A stretch of DNA of 56,269 nucleotides from a virus. Location of the stretch: positions 1 to 56,269 of IMG/VR virus record IMGVR_UViG_3300008108_000165. One strand, given 5' to 3'. The notes beneath the pieces are model-generated. The model was given only the letters and a program-made list of their open reading frames with translations, did no database searches and had not been told where the DNA came from. Within the stretch, counting starts at the first letter, position 1; every line of letters begins with the position of its first letter. Shown here in pieces: positions 1 through 7,602 of this stretch. The translations under genes and the position numbers were made by a program.

Positions 1-255
1 GCTACTAAATTAAAACAAGCTCATGAATGGTGTAGAAACAAAACTGAGGCTTGGATGCAAAAACGATATAATGTAGTTGTATCAAACACCTTCACTATGG
101 AGTGGGAAATGGATGCTTACTATGAGTTAGCCAAACAATACGGTTATCGAGTACACTCCATTATAGTTGAGAATAGACATGGTGGAGTGAATGAACATGG
201 TGTACCTAAAGATAAGTTAGAACAAATGAAAAATAGATTTGAAATCAAACTTTAA
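1..255 (+). CDS. Polynucleotide kinase-like P-loop protein, C-terminal part
   Basis: The frame is open from base 1, so the 5' end lies outside the window. The visible part (about 84 residues) contains VVVSNTFT, EWEMDAYYELAKQYGY and IIVENRHGG, which I recognise from phage P-loop kinases related to polynucleotide kinase and N4BP2-like ATPases. The Walker A motif would be upstream. Such kinases phosphorylate 5' ends of broken RNA or DNA. An RNA ligase follows 2 kb downstream, which fits a repair pair. Family moderately sure, substrate inferred. Confidence 0.6.
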   Translation, partial: ATKLKQAHEWCRNKTEAWMQKRYNVVVSNTFTMEWEMDAYYELAKQYGYRVHSIIVENRHGGVNEHGVPKDKLEQMKNRFEIKL

Positions 256-265
256 TGTTTGGCTT

Positions 266-290
266 GTCAAAGTAAAGATATTATATTTAC
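266..290 (+). promoter_or_regulatory. Early promoter
   Basis: GTCAA, 15 nt, TTTAC, followed by an A-rich leader ending AAAGGTTATG at the next gene. Confidence 0.75.
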
Positions 291-311
291 AATGTAATAA
301 TAATAAAGGTT

Positions 312-773
312 ATGCAAGAAATTAAACCAACATACGTAACATTTGAGCAGGCTAAATGGCTTAAAGAGAAAGGATTTGATGAAATTTGTTTAGGACATTA
401 TTCGTCAGATGGAGAATTACAAACATTGCAAGATTATTTAAGTCTTGGAGCAGATGTAGAAGAAATGATTAACAAGCCATTTAATGGTATTTCTTATATG
501 AAAACTATGTGTAAAGCACCTGAACAATGGCAAGTAATTGAATGGTTAAGGGTTAATCATGGTATTTGGGTTTATCCTCTTCCAATAGATGATGAAATGA
601 AATTATGGCAATGTAGAATTATTAAAGGTCAACCTTTTAGTAATTTAAAAAATACATTAAAAATAATTAGTCATGGTGAAATTTCTTATAGAGGATTATA
701 TTCACCACAAGAAGCTTACTCAGCAGCATTTGATTACGTTTTAAACAATAATTTAATATGCAAAAATTATTAA
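312..773 (+). CDS. Conserved phage hypothetical protein
   Basis: 153 residues, directly behind an early promoter. The opening (YVTFEQAKWLKEKGFDE) and the stretch EQWQVIEWLRVNHGIWVYP resemble a small soluble family frequent in Bacteroidota phages, with no known function. The C-terminus (YSPQEAYSAAFDYVL) is a typical helical ending of that family. It overlaps the next small membrane-protein gene, so both are probably co-translated. No catalytic motif seen. Confidence 0.7.
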   Translation: MQEIKPTYVTFEQAKWLKEKGFDEICLGHYSSDGELQTLQDYLSLGADVEEMINKPFNGISYMKTMCKAPEQWQVIEWLRVNHGIWVYPLPIDDEMKLWQCRIIKGQPFSNLKNTLKIISHGEISYRGLYSPQEAYSAAFDYVLNNNLICKNY

Positions 774-901
774 ATAGTATTATATTCATATGTGTTATTA
801 CATTAATAGCAAACGTAGTACCAGAATCATTTATATTAAGTATTGGATTCTGGGGAGGTTGGGCATATTGTAAATTACAAGAGAAAGGATATGTATGGTA
901 A
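758..901 (+). CDS. Small membrane protein (47 aa)
   Basis: Starts inside the end of the preceding gene and overlaps the start of the next by 7 nt. Residues 5-37 form one or two hydrophobic segments (SIIFICVITLIANVV, FILSIGFWGGWAYC), then a short polar tail. Function unknown. Confidence 0.55.
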   Translation: MQKLLNSIIFICVITLIANVVPESFILSIGFWGGWAYCKLQEKGYVW

Positions 902-1476
902 ATAATTTTAGACAAATAGTACAACTTTTAAAATTTGATAATGAAGATGATTTCTACCACTTACAAATTCTAAAACGTAAAAAAGAAAATCCTGAGTTAG
1001 GTTCTAACTCCTATGTTATTAGGACTTATTGTATTCGTTCTAAAGAACATTTAGTAGAGAAAATGGATGAGATTATAAGTTTATGTATGCATCACAATGC
1101 AAGAGCATATATTAATCTTAACCGTAGGTCATTTGAACGTGCCGCTTTCCACACTCTAAAAAAGATATCAGACATCATTATGAATCGAGACTATAAATCA
1201 GTTCGTAATGCGTTTGAATCAGTTTGTGGTGAGTATGGTTCTGGTAAAGACAAATATTGGATCATTGATATTGACCCAGAACATTTTGAATTGGCACCTA
1301 CACTTAAAATACATTTAACTGACTTAGACCCAGTTGGAGCTAAAGTACATGCTGAGGTACCTACTAAAAATGGTTATCACATTATTACAACTCCATTTAA
1401 CAAAGCTGAGTTTAAAAAGTTATATCCTGAAATAGATATACATACTAATAACCCAACTATATTATTTTGTAATTAA
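895..1476 (+). CDS. Conserved phage protein, possibly primase-polymerase-like
   Basis: 193 residues, no signal or membrane segment. The motifs ARAYINLNRRSFE, YWIIDIDPEHFE and VPTKNGYHIITTPFN mark a family I have seen in many large Bacteroidota phages. The hydrophobic-D-hydrophobic-D strand (IIDID) followed by a K/H-rich segment recalls the archaeo-eukaryotic primase fold, but that is a fold guess and the usual full set of catalytic residues is not evident. It overlaps the previous gene by 7 nt. Confidence 0.65.
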   Translation: MVNNFRQIVQLLKFDNEDDFYHLQILKRKKENPELGSNSYVIRTYCIRSKEHLVEKMDEIISLCMHHNARAYINLNRRSFERAAFHTLKKISDIIMNRDYKSVRNAFESVCGEYGSGKDKYWIIDIDPEHFELAPTLKIHLTDLDPVGAKVHAEVPTKNGYHIITTPFNKAEFKKLYPEIDIHTNNPTILFCN

Positions 1477-1479
1477 GAT

Positions 1480-1767
1480 ATGTTTAGTATATTCAAATTC
1501 AATTTATTTAAACCCAACGATTGGAAATTAGTCTGGAATGACTATGCAGTATGGAATATATGTGACTCACAAGGTGATTCAATATATGAACGTAAATGTT
1601 CCTATGAAATCTACTACTCTCAGTTTAGAGGGGAATTTAAATTAAAAGCTTCTGGTCACAGAGCAAAAGAACATAACTATTATTTCACAGTAGTTCTTCC
1701 AAAATTTATTGAATGCAATAAAATTATTTTAGCTCATCAAAATAAAGAGGCTACATTTATCGAGTAA
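1480..1767 (+). CDS. Hypothetical protein
   Basis: 95 residues, starting 3 nt after the previous stop, so probably the same transcript. Rich in aromatic residues (NDWKLVWNDYAVWNICDS) and apparently soluble. Not recognised. Confidence 0.55.
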   Translation: MFSIFKFNLFKPNDWKLVWNDYAVWNICDSQGDSIYERKCSYEIYYSQFRGEFKLKASGHRAKEHNYYFTVVLPKFIECNKIILAHQNKEATFIE

Positions 1768-1779
1768 AAATAAAAAATA

Positions 1780-2226
1780 TGAAAACACTTAATTTAACAC
1801 ATCCCAATAAGTCGGATGTACAATTCAAAGTATCTCAGTTTCCGGATGGACAACATTATATTATTTGACCATTTTGACCAAGCAATCCAGAAACTATTTG
1901 GGTTGTTGAAATAAAAAAATTGGCTAAACATTGAACCGTTGTGGAGGTTGAGCTGAAATTGCTTTTATGAAAACTAATAATTTCATTAACCACATAAAGA
2001 TATTACCAGTAATGGTAAACGTATTGTTCCTAATTGAGCACGGGAAGACTGAACAGACGCTAAGAATGAATAAAACTTCCACTACAATAAAAGTAGAACG
2101 GAAAAGTTTAACAGTACAGACAATACGAATGAGCGCTCAGCTAGACCCTACTCTTATGAAAGACTGGCTTCAAGCGGTAAGTAGAAATACGTCCTGTGGA
2201 GTATAAGACAAGAGGGTGCTAAATTG
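1780..2226 (+). pseudogene. Degenerate gene remnant(s)
   Basis: An ORF starting at 1780 reads 29 residues including VSQFPDGQ, which resembles the N-terminus of phage ribose-phosphate pyrophosphokinases, then hits TGA and further stops. Beyond it no frame stays open for a convincing protein; the 79-residue frame from 1967 has no recognisable features. Either a decayed gene or, less likely, an RNA (see the group I intron note). Confidence 0.4.
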
Positions 2227-2234
2227 TTTGGTAT

Positions 2235-2259
2235 CTCAAAATAAAGATGTTATATTTAC
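2235..2259 (+). promoter_or_regulatory. Early promoter
   Basis: CTCAA, 15 nt, TTTAC, 17 nt before the RNA ligase start. Confidence 0.65.
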
Positions 2260-2276
2260 TAAGTAAGAAATAAGAT

Positions 2277-3407
2277 ATGGAAAATTTAAATAGCGTTTGC
2301 TACGTAGCAAAAATTGATGAAATTAAAGCAATTGAAGGAGCCGATAACATTGTACAAGGTGTTATCGGTGGGTGGAATTGCATTATTAAGAAAGGTGAAC
2401 ATACTGCAGGTGAATTAGTTGTAGTAGCAACTACTGATGCTGTTATCCCTCAAGACTTATCAGATAAAATGGGAGTTACTAACTACCTAAGAAAAGGAGG
2501 TAGAGTAAGAACTGTTAAATTAAGAGGTGTATATTCAGAATGTTTAATCATCCCAACTAAATACATTCCAGGATATGGAGACATGTATAAAGAAGGAGAT
2601 GACATGATGGAAAAATTTGGTATCTTCAAATATGAACCACCAGCAGTACAAGTACAATTAGCTTCAGGTCGTAAAATTAAGTACCATCAAAATCCAAACT
2701 TTGGAGTGTACTATAAATTCCCTAACATTAAAAATGTTAAAGGTATATTTACTGAGGAGGATGAAGTTCAAATCACTCGTAAGTTACATGGTACAAATGC
2801 TCGTTACGGTATTGTAAAGAAAACTAAATTATCGTTTTGGGATAAGGTTAAGAAGTTCTTTGGTTTTGCGGATGAATGGATTGAGTATGAGTATGTTTAT
2901 GGTTCACATAATGTAGAAAAAGGCAGTGACTCACAAGGTTTCTATGATACAGATGTTTGGAGAACAATAGCTGATAAATATTTTATTCAAGATAGATTAT
3001 GGTCGTATGTTAAAACATATGGTCCAGAGATTATTGGAAATGGAGTTATATTGTATGGTGAGATTTATGGTCCTGGTATTCAAAAGAACTATGATTACGG
3101 TTTAAAAGAAATTGAATTTGCAGGATTTGATATTGTGGAAAACGGAAAGTACTTAAATACATATTTAGCTGGGTATATGATTGAAGATATGCTTAACTTA
3201 CCTCACGCACCTGAATTATATAACGGTTTATGGTCTCAAGAAATTCAAGACCGTTATACATTCAATAATAATATTGAGGGAACTAAAGTACCACATGAAG
3301 GTATTGTTATTAAACATGTAAGTGGTGATCGTCATAAAGTGGCAAAGTGTATAAACCCGCAGTATTTAATCTATAGTGAACATAATGACGTTGGTGATAG
3401 CCATTAA
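2277..3407 (+). CDS. RNA ligase, DRB0094/Rnl5-like
   Basis: 376 residues. An N-terminal OB-like domain (about 1-130) precedes a nucleotidyltransferase core. Motif I is TRKLHGTNARYG near residue 163 (the lysine is the expected AMP acceptor). Later blocks include ILYGEIYGPGIQ, then HEGIVIKH (motif IV) and HKVAKCIN (motif V). This arrangement matches the Deinococcus DRB0094 (Rnl5) class that seals nicked or 3'-OH/5'-P RNA. With the polynucleotide kinase at the window start it would form a T4-like RNA repair pair. It has its own promoter and a strong terminator. Confidence 0.85.
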   Translation: MENLNSVCYVAKIDEIKAIEGADNIVQGVIGGWNCIIKKGEHTAGELVVVATTDAVIPQDLSDKMGVTNYLRKGGRVRTVKLRGVYSECLIIPTKYIPGYGDMYKEGDDMMEKFGIFKYEPPAVQVQLASGRKIKYHQNPNFGVYYKFPNIKNVKGIFTEEDEVQITRKLHGTNARYGIVKKTKLSFWDKVKKFFGFADEWIEYEYVYGSHNVEKGSDSQGFYDTDVWRTIADKYFIQDRLWSYVKTYGPEIIGNGVILYGEIYGPGIQKNYDYGLKEIEFAGFDIVENGKYLNTYLAGYMIEDMLNLPHAPELYNGLWSQEIQDRYTFNNNIEGTKVPHEGIVIKHVSGDRHKVAKCINPQYLIYSEHNDVGDSH

Positions 3408-3414
3408 ATAAGAT

Positions 3415-3433
3415 GGAGCCCTAAATGGGCTCC
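3415..3433 (+). terminator. Rho-independent terminator
   Basis: Perfect 7-bp stem GGAGCCC/GGGCTCC, 5-nt loop, followed by TTTTATTTTG. Confidence 0.85.
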
Positions 3434-3444
3434 TTTTATTTTGT

Positions 3445-3453
3445 AATATTTAT
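3445..3453 (+). promoter_or_regulatory. AATATTTAT late-type motif
   Basis: Sits 24 nt before the HNH endonuclease start, in the same position class as other late genes. Confidence 0.45.
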
Positions 3454-3476
3454 TATCGCCAAACAATAATATTACT

Positions 3477-4172
3477 ATGATAAATACTAAAAAGACTTGC
3501 AATCAATGTAATCTAGAACAATCTCTTGATAATTTTTATAAGAAAAAAGGTGGTAAATACGGAGTAATGTCTGTATGTAAGTTATGTTTTAAAAATCGAG
3601 TTCAAGAATATCAAACAACAAATAAGGATATAGTTTCGGAAAGACGAAAACAACGTTACTTAGATAATAAAAGTGAATATTCTGAAAGGAATAAAACTAA
3701 TTATTTGAAGAACCAAACTGTAAGAAAAGAAAAACAAAAACAATATAGTGCTCTTAATAAAGAAAAACGAAAAGAGTATAATCAACGTCCTGAAATTAAG
3801 AAACGAGATAATGAGTATAGTAAAGCACACTATAAAGCAACCCCAGAAAAACATTTAGCTAAAAACATAAGATGTTCTATATCTATGAGAATTAAAGAAA
3901 TTGATTCTAAAAAAGACCAAAAAACATTAGATATAGTTGGATTAAACAGTTGGACTGAATTTAAAGAATACATTGAAAAACAATTTACTGAAGGGATGAG
4001 TTGGAATAATTATGGAAATAAAATTGAAACTGATTGGTCAATTGATCATATTATTCCTATATCATCTGCTACTACTTTAGATGAAGTGAAGAAATTGAAT
4101 CACTACACCAATTTAAGACCGTTATGGCATCTTGAAAATATTAAAAAGCGAGATAAAATAAAAAACAAATAG
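3477..4172 (+). CDS. HNH homing endonuclease
   Basis: 231 residues. The N-terminus has a four-cysteine zinc-finger pattern (CNQC near residue 8 and CKLC near 34). The middle is a lysine-rich helical DNA-binding linker. The C-terminus holds the HNH signature IDHIIPIS...YTNLRPLWHLEN followed by IKKRD. This is the usual architecture of free-standing phage HNH endonucleases, which spread by cutting cognate sites. It is a monocistronic unit between a terminator and a merged terminator-promoter, consistent with an inserted mobile gene. Confidence 0.88.
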   Translation: MINTKKTCNQCNLEQSLDNFYKKKGGKYGVMSVCKLCFKNRVQEYQTTNKDIVSERRKQRYLDNKSEYSERNKTNYLKNQTVRKEKQKQYSALNKEKRKEYNQRPEIKKRDNEYSKAHYKATPEKHLAKNIRCSISMRIKEIDSKKDQKTLDIVGLNSWTEFKEYIEKQFTEGMSWNNYGNKIETDWSIDHIIPISSATTLDEVKKLNHYTNLRPLWHLENIKKRDKIKNK

Positions 4173-4202
4173 GGGCTGTCAAAGCCCCTTTTGTATCTTT
4201 AC
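4172..4202 (+). terminator. Merged terminator-promoter
   Basis: Stem GGGGCT/AGCCCC with loop GTCAA, then TTTTG and TATCTTTAC. The loop supplies the upstream promoter box 15 nt before TTTAC. Confidence 0.8.
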
Positions 4203-4215
4203 AAAAATAAAGGTT

Positions 4216-4605
4216 ATGGTATTAATAATAGTATTAATAGGATTAGTTGTAGCAACAATCATTTTCGCAATTAACGAAATAATTGAATTGGAGAGTAAAC
4301 CAATTAAAAAGAAAGAAAAACCATGGTGGGATAGACCTGATCCAAGAATTGATTCTTATACTCGATATGAAGGTATTTTAAGAAAATATAAAAATGATTT
4401 TTCTTCTTACTATATAGAGGTAGATAGAAATAAATTCCCTGATATGAAAGTAGATAAAATACCTTGTGTCCAATCATATAATGATGCTTTAGAATGGGAC
4501 AAAAAAGGTATAGATGGTACTAAAGTTAGATTTTATTTGGATTGGGAATACAACGGATGTACAAGTTGGCAATACCCAGTAATAGAAATTTTTTATCAAA
4601 AATAA
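4216..4605 (+). CDS. Membrane-anchored hypothetical protein
   Basis: 129 residues. Residues 1-20 are a hydrophobic anchor (VLIIVLIGLVVATIIFAI), then a charged KKKEK segment and a soluble domain with many aromatic residues. It is the first gene after a merged terminator-promoter and lies 5 nt before the endolysin-like gene, suggesting a role at the envelope during lysis, but no family was recognised. Confidence 0.65.
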   Translation: MVLIIVLIGLVVATIIFAINEIIELESKPIKKKEKPWWDRPDPRIDSYTRYEGILRKYKNDFSSYYIEVDRNKFPDMKVDKIPCVQSYNDALEWDKKGIDGTKVRFYLDWEYNGCTSWQYPVIEIFYQK

Positions 4606-4610
4606 TAATT

Positions 4611-5198
4611 ATGAAAAACATTTTTAAGATTAATCCAACAACACTTGAACCTCAACCGTTCAATGTACTTAAAAAAGTAATCATTACAACAGCAATCACC
4701 TCAACTATTTTAAGTTCAATATTTTTATATATTGGATATAATTTAGGTAGTGATGTATTAACAGGTTTATCTGAAGAAGAAAAATTAGTTATTATTCAAG
4801 AACACAATCAATTTTCAGAAGAAAAATTAATTGAACAACTAATCGAGTTAAATGTTAAATTCCCTTATATAGTATTTGCTCAATCAAAACTTGAAACAGG
4901 TAATTTTACAAGTAAAATATTCAGGGAGAACTCTAATTTATTTGGGATGCGTGAAGCCAAACAACGAATAACAACAGCTAGAGGTACAGAAAATAATCAT
5001 GCATATTATGCAAGTTGGGGTGAATCAGTTTATGATTATGCTTTTTATCAATGTCGTTATTTATCTAATATTCAAACTGAAGAACAATATTTTCAATATT
5101 TGGGGCAAAGTTATGCTGAGAATCCAAATTATGTTTCAATATTAAAAGATATGATTGTTAAGGAAAATCTTAAAGCACGATTTGGGTTGTCAAAGTAA
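4611..5198 (+). CDS. Glucosaminidase-family endolysin with signal anchor
   Basis: 195 residues from the ATG at 4611. A hydrophobic segment at about 25-45 (IITTAITSTILSSIFLYIGY) could act as a signal anchor. The catalytic domain has FAQSKLETGNF with the expected catalytic Glu, then NSNLFGMR, ARGTENNHAYYASW and YDYAFYQCRYL, the pattern of FlgJ/LytG-type N-acetylglucosaminidases that cleave peptidoglycan glycan strands. Small membrane proteins follow, so this looks like the lysis module. Its last codons (GLSK-stop) double as the next promoter's upstream box. Confidence 0.85.
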   Translation: MKNIFKINPTTLEPQPFNVLKKVIITTAITSTILSSIFLYIGYNLGSDVLTGLSEEEKLVIIQEHNQFSEEKLIEQLIELNVKFPYIVFAQSKLETGNFTSKIFRENSNLFGMREAKQRITTARGTENNHAYYASWGESVYDYAFYQCRYLSNIQTEEQYFQYLGQSYAENPNYVSILKDMIVKENLKARFGLSK

Positions 5199-5213
5199 AA
5201 ATTTTACATTTAC
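5189..5213 (+). promoter_or_regulatory. Early promoter inside a gene 3' end
   Basis: GTCAA lies within the last codons of the endolysin-like gene; TTTAC follows after 15 nt. Confidence 0.7.
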
Positions 5214-5234
5214 ATCATAATTAAAATAAATACC

Positions 5235-5444
5235 ATGGATATAATAAGTGTATTATGTATAACTTACTTAATATTATCAAGTACAATAGGGGCTTGGTGG
5301 ATGGCTAGTATGGATGTAAGTGAAGAAAAAGATCATATAACTTTATTTGTTATATTATGTAATATCTTACCAGCAGTTCTATTTAGTTGGATATTATTTC
5401 CTCTTGTATTAGCTAATAAAATTAAAATTAAAAAATTTAAGTAA
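5235..5444 (+). CDS. Small membrane protein, lysis-module candidate
   Basis: 69 residues with two hydrophobic segments (about 4-24 and 36-60) and a lysine-rich C-terminus (NKIKIKKFK). Its stop overlaps the next ATG by one base. Size, topology and position after an endolysin would suit a holin or antiholin, but there is no sequence match I can claim. Confidence 0.6.
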   Translation: MDIISVLCITYLILSSTIGAWWMASMDVSEEKDHITLFVILCNILPAVLFSWILFPLVLANKIKIKKFK

Positions 5445-5629
5445 TGAGATTATTTGCAGTATTCAGTATGATGCTTTGGTTATGGAAACTTATATACCAT
5501 ACTATGTTTTATGATGTTAGTATATGGTTATTATTTTTCTACTTAGTTATGCTTGCATTAAGTATAGCTTTATATGAATCAACTACAAAAGAAATTAAAA
5601 ATGAAAAGGACATTGAAGAAAAAAATTAA
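5444..5629 (+). CDS. Small membrane protein, lysis-module candidate
   Basis: 61 residues, two hydrophobic segments (FAVFSMMLWLWKLIY and SIWLLFFYLVMLALSIAL), then a charged tail that overlaps the next gene in another frame. Part of the same four-gene membrane-protein run. Confidence 0.6.
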   Translation: MRLFAVFSMMLWLWKLIYHTMFYDVSIWLLFFYLVMLALSIALYESTTKEIKNEKDIEEKN

Positions 5630-5876
5630 AATATTAGATGCTAAAACAACTCCACTTGAAATAATGTTGGAGTCATTAGTCAACTTTAGTTGGGGATTTT
5701 TAGGTAATAGTATAGTATTATTTATATCTAAACAAATAGACACTCTAATATCATTTATTTTAAATAGAGAAAAATATGAAACTAAATTAGGTAAGTTTAT
5801 TGTATTACCATTTGCTGCAGCATTAGGTGCTTATAGTGGTTATTTATTTTCAAAATGGTTATCAACAATTATATGA
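5601..5876 (+). CDS. Small membrane protein, holin-like candidate
   Basis: 91 residues from the ATG at 5601, overlapping the previous gene. A charged N-terminus (KRTLKKKIK) is followed by two hydrophobic stretches (WGFLGNSIVLFISK and FIVLPFAAALGAYSGYLF). TGA overlaps the next ATG as ATGA. Topology resembles phage holins; assignment is positional. Confidence 0.6.
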   Translation: MKRTLKKKIKILDAKTTPLEIMLESLVNFSWGFLGNSIVLFISKQIDTLISFILNREKYETKLGKFIVLPFAAALGAYSGYLFSKWLSTII

Positions 5877-6205
5877 GAACAATATTATTTATTTTACTAA
5901 CATTAGTTAGTTTGCAATCAATAGCATTACCGCCTGATATATTATCAGGTAAACAGGATTATTACATTGCTCCAATTAAATTAAAGATGAATCATGAAGA
6001 CAAAAACACAGGAGCACTATATGTGGTTGCTGGGGTGATGTTAACAGGGATTGGGATAATAAAAGAATACACCCGTGAACCATACCCAAACCATTCAACA
6101 AGTATAAACTATAATCCTGAGGCTCCACAAGTATTAAATTATCTACTTATAGGCTCAGGTTTAGGGTTTACAGGTTATGGAATTAAATTATTAATCAAAT
6201 TTTAA
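5873..6205 (+). CDS. Exported or membrane protein
   Basis: 110 residues from the ATG at 5873. The first 18 residues look like a cleavable signal peptide (TILFILLTLVSLQSIA). Two further hydrophobic segments (ALYVVAGVMLTGIGII and YLLIGSGLGFTGYGIKLL) lie in the mature part. Could be a spanin-like or periplasmic component of the lysis module; not recognised. Confidence 0.6.
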   Translation: MRTILFILLTLVSLQSIALPPDILSGKQDYYIAPIKLKMNHEDKNTGALYVVAGVMLTGIGIIKEYTREPYPNHSTSINYNPEAPQVLNYLLIGSGLGFTGYGIKLLIKF

Positions 6206-6207
6206 AC

Positions 6208-6330
6208 ATGGTTGAGAGTGTCTTACATTTATTAGGTATATGTCCAGATTCGTTTACTCATTATGATGCTATTGATTTTATAGTCTGTAATTTTAATGAG
6301 TTAAAAAACTTATTTTGGAGGGCAAGATAA
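6208..6330 (+). CDS. Small hypothetical protein (40 aa)
   Basis: ATG 3 nt after the previous stop; the end overlaps the next early promoter (GGCAA at 6321). No features beyond a cysteine-containing hydrophobic N-terminus (SVLHLLGICPDSF). Confidence 0.4.
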   Translation: MVESVLHLLGICPDSFTHYDAIDFIVCNFNELKNLFWRAR

Positions 6331-6345
6331 AAATCGTATATTTAC
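6321..6345 (+). promoter_or_regulatory. Early promoter overlapping an ORF end
   Basis: GGCAA, 15 nt, TTTAC; the upstream box lies in the last codons of the 40-residue ORF. Confidence 0.7.
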
Positions 6346-6364
6346 ATCGTTAAATTTAAAAAAT

Positions 6365-6547
6365 ATGAAATATATTATTATCTGGGTGTTATTAACCGCA
6401 TTATTAGTTGTAGGTGAGATTCGTTGTATTTACAAAGCAATAACATGTAACTGGGAACCTATTGGTAAAGCAGAAATTATTTATTCAGGCGCAGCTGTAA
6501 CGGGATTAGGTTGTATTATTGGTTGGATAAATATTGAGGATAAATAA
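6365..6547 (+). CDS. Small membrane protein (60 aa)
   Basis: Two hydrophobic segments (YIIIWVLLTALLVVGEI and IIYSGAAVTGLGCIIGWI). Expressed from the promoter 20 nt upstream. Unknown function. Confidence 0.6.
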   Translation: MKYIIIWVLLTALLVVGEIRCIYKAITCNWEPIGKAEIIYSGAAVTGLGCIIGWINIEDK

Positions 6548-6549
6548 AT

Positions 6550-6909
6550 ATGAATTGGTTAAAAAAATTATTTAGAAAAAAGCAAAAAGAAGAACAACCT
6601 CTACCTGCTAAAAAGGATAAAACTACATCTAAATATTATAAGTATTCAACACCTCCTGCCTCTGATTCTATCAATATAGGTTCATCAAACGATATATTGG
6701 ATCCATCAAATTTATTGAATCCATTAAATCCTGTAAGTCCTATATCTATTTGGAATAATGATAATGATTCACATAGTAATGAACAGACAAATGATTATTC
6801 ATCACATAGTGACTCTAATTCATATGGTAGCTCGGATTCATATAGTAACTCAGATTCGACAAGTTACGATAGCAGTTATGATAGTAATTCATCTAGTAGC
6901 GACTGGTAA
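6550..6909 (+). CDS. Ser/Asp-rich low-complexity protein
   Basis: 119 residues. A basic N-terminus (NWLKKLFRKKQKE) leads into a Pro/Asn linker and then a C-terminal half that is almost entirely Ser, Asp, Asn and Tyr, ending SSSSDW. Similar basic-head, Ser/Asp-tail proteins recur in Bacteroidota phages; the tail is presumably disordered. Role unknown. Confidence 0.65.
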   Translation: MNWLKKLFRKKQKEEQPLPAKKDKTTSKYYKYSTPPASDSINIGSSNDILDPSNLLNPLNPVSPISIWNNDNDSHSNEQTNDYSSHSDSNSYGSSDSYSNSDSTSYDSSYDSNSSSSDW

Positions 6910-6911
6910 TT

Positions 6912-7157
6912 ATGCCTACATTTGAAGGAGTTGAAATAACTACTATCATAGATGTTGATTTTGAAGTATTCTGTGGTACATGTGGTGAAGGATTATGTTA
7001 TGAATCAAATACTAGACGTAGTCGAAATAGAGGGTATGCTCAAGTAGAGGTAAATGTTTGTCCATCATGTATTAAGGAGAAAAACAATGAAATAGAAGAT
7101 CTCAAACTAGAAATATCCAGGTTAGAAGAACAAATAAGTAAACTTACTGATGAATGA
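6912..7157 (+). CDS. Zinc-ribbon plus coiled-coil protein
   Basis: 81 residues. CGTCGEGLC near residue 22 and CPSCI near 52 form a CxxC/CxxC zinc site; residues 55-81 are a heptad-like coiled coil (DLKLEISRLEEQISKL). Probably a small nucleic-acid or protein adaptor. Overlaps the next gene by 8 nt. Confidence 0.65.
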   Translation: MPTFEGVEITTIIDVDFEVFCGTCGEGLCYESNTRRSRNRGYAQVEVNVCPSCIKEKNNEIEDLKLEISRLEEQISKLTDE

Positions 7158-7341
7158 TCCTAATGAAGATATACCTTACGAAATACGTAAGCAATGGTTT
7201 AATGAAAATCCATCATCTAAATGGCCTAAATTAGATCAAGAAGAAATAGATAAACCTCGCTCAAAACGAGGCCGTAAGCCTAAACCATCAAAACGTATAG
7301 TTCAAGATAAACAAGAACATTATAAATGGTGGAGAACATAA
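7150..7341 (+). CDS. Small basic protein with AT-hook-like core
   Basis: 63 residues. KPRSKRGRKPKPSKR (about 36-50) contains the R-G-R-K-P core of AT-hook minor-groove binders. Otherwise short and polar. Overlaps the gene before. Confidence 0.55.
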   Translation: MNDPNEDIPYEIRKQWFNENPSSKWPKLDQEEIDKPRSKRGRKPKPSKRIVQDKQEHYKWWRT

Positions 7342-7342
7342 T

Positions 7343-7513
7343 ATGACAACAGATAATAAAATACAAGATGCCATACATGAGTTTGGCGCAAACGTAGTTC
7401 ACGAAGTAATTGAAGTTGTATCTGTATCAGATGCAGATGGTGCTTATACCCTGTTCGAAGATATGGGTATGTTTGATCACCAGGCGTGTGTTGAAATGTT
7501 ATATTTCGAATAA
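7343..7513 (+). CDS. Small conserved phage protein (56 aa)
   Basis: Starts 1 nt after the preceding stop. Reads an acidic soluble protein (NVVHEVIEVV, DADGAYTLFEDMG). I recall similar short orphan proteins in large phages; no function known. Confidence 0.55.
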   Translation: MTTDNKIQDAIHEFGANVVHEVIEVVSVSDADGAYTLFEDMGMFDHQACVEMLYFE

Positions 7514-7569
7514 AGAAACTGTGCTTTGTTTGTAGCACATGTGTTTTAGTTTTTAATTGTGTAAGATTA

Positions 7570-7599
7570 GGATCGTCAAGATCCTTTTCTTATCTTTAC
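7570..7599 (+). terminator. Merged terminator-promoter
   Basis: GGATC/GATCC stem, loop GTCAA, T-run, then TATCTTTAC 15 nt after the loop box. Confidence 0.75.
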
Positions 7600-7602
7600 A
7601 AT

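Noticed and set aside
1780-1960. Reading TGA as tryptophan in the broken ORF
   Set aside because: It would extend the ORF, but all other genes here use TGA as a normal stop (several ATGA overlaps), and TAA/TAG also occur downstream.
1967-2206. 79-codon ORF in the degenerate region
   Set aside because: No recognisable features, no promoter of the local type and surrounded by remnants in other frames.
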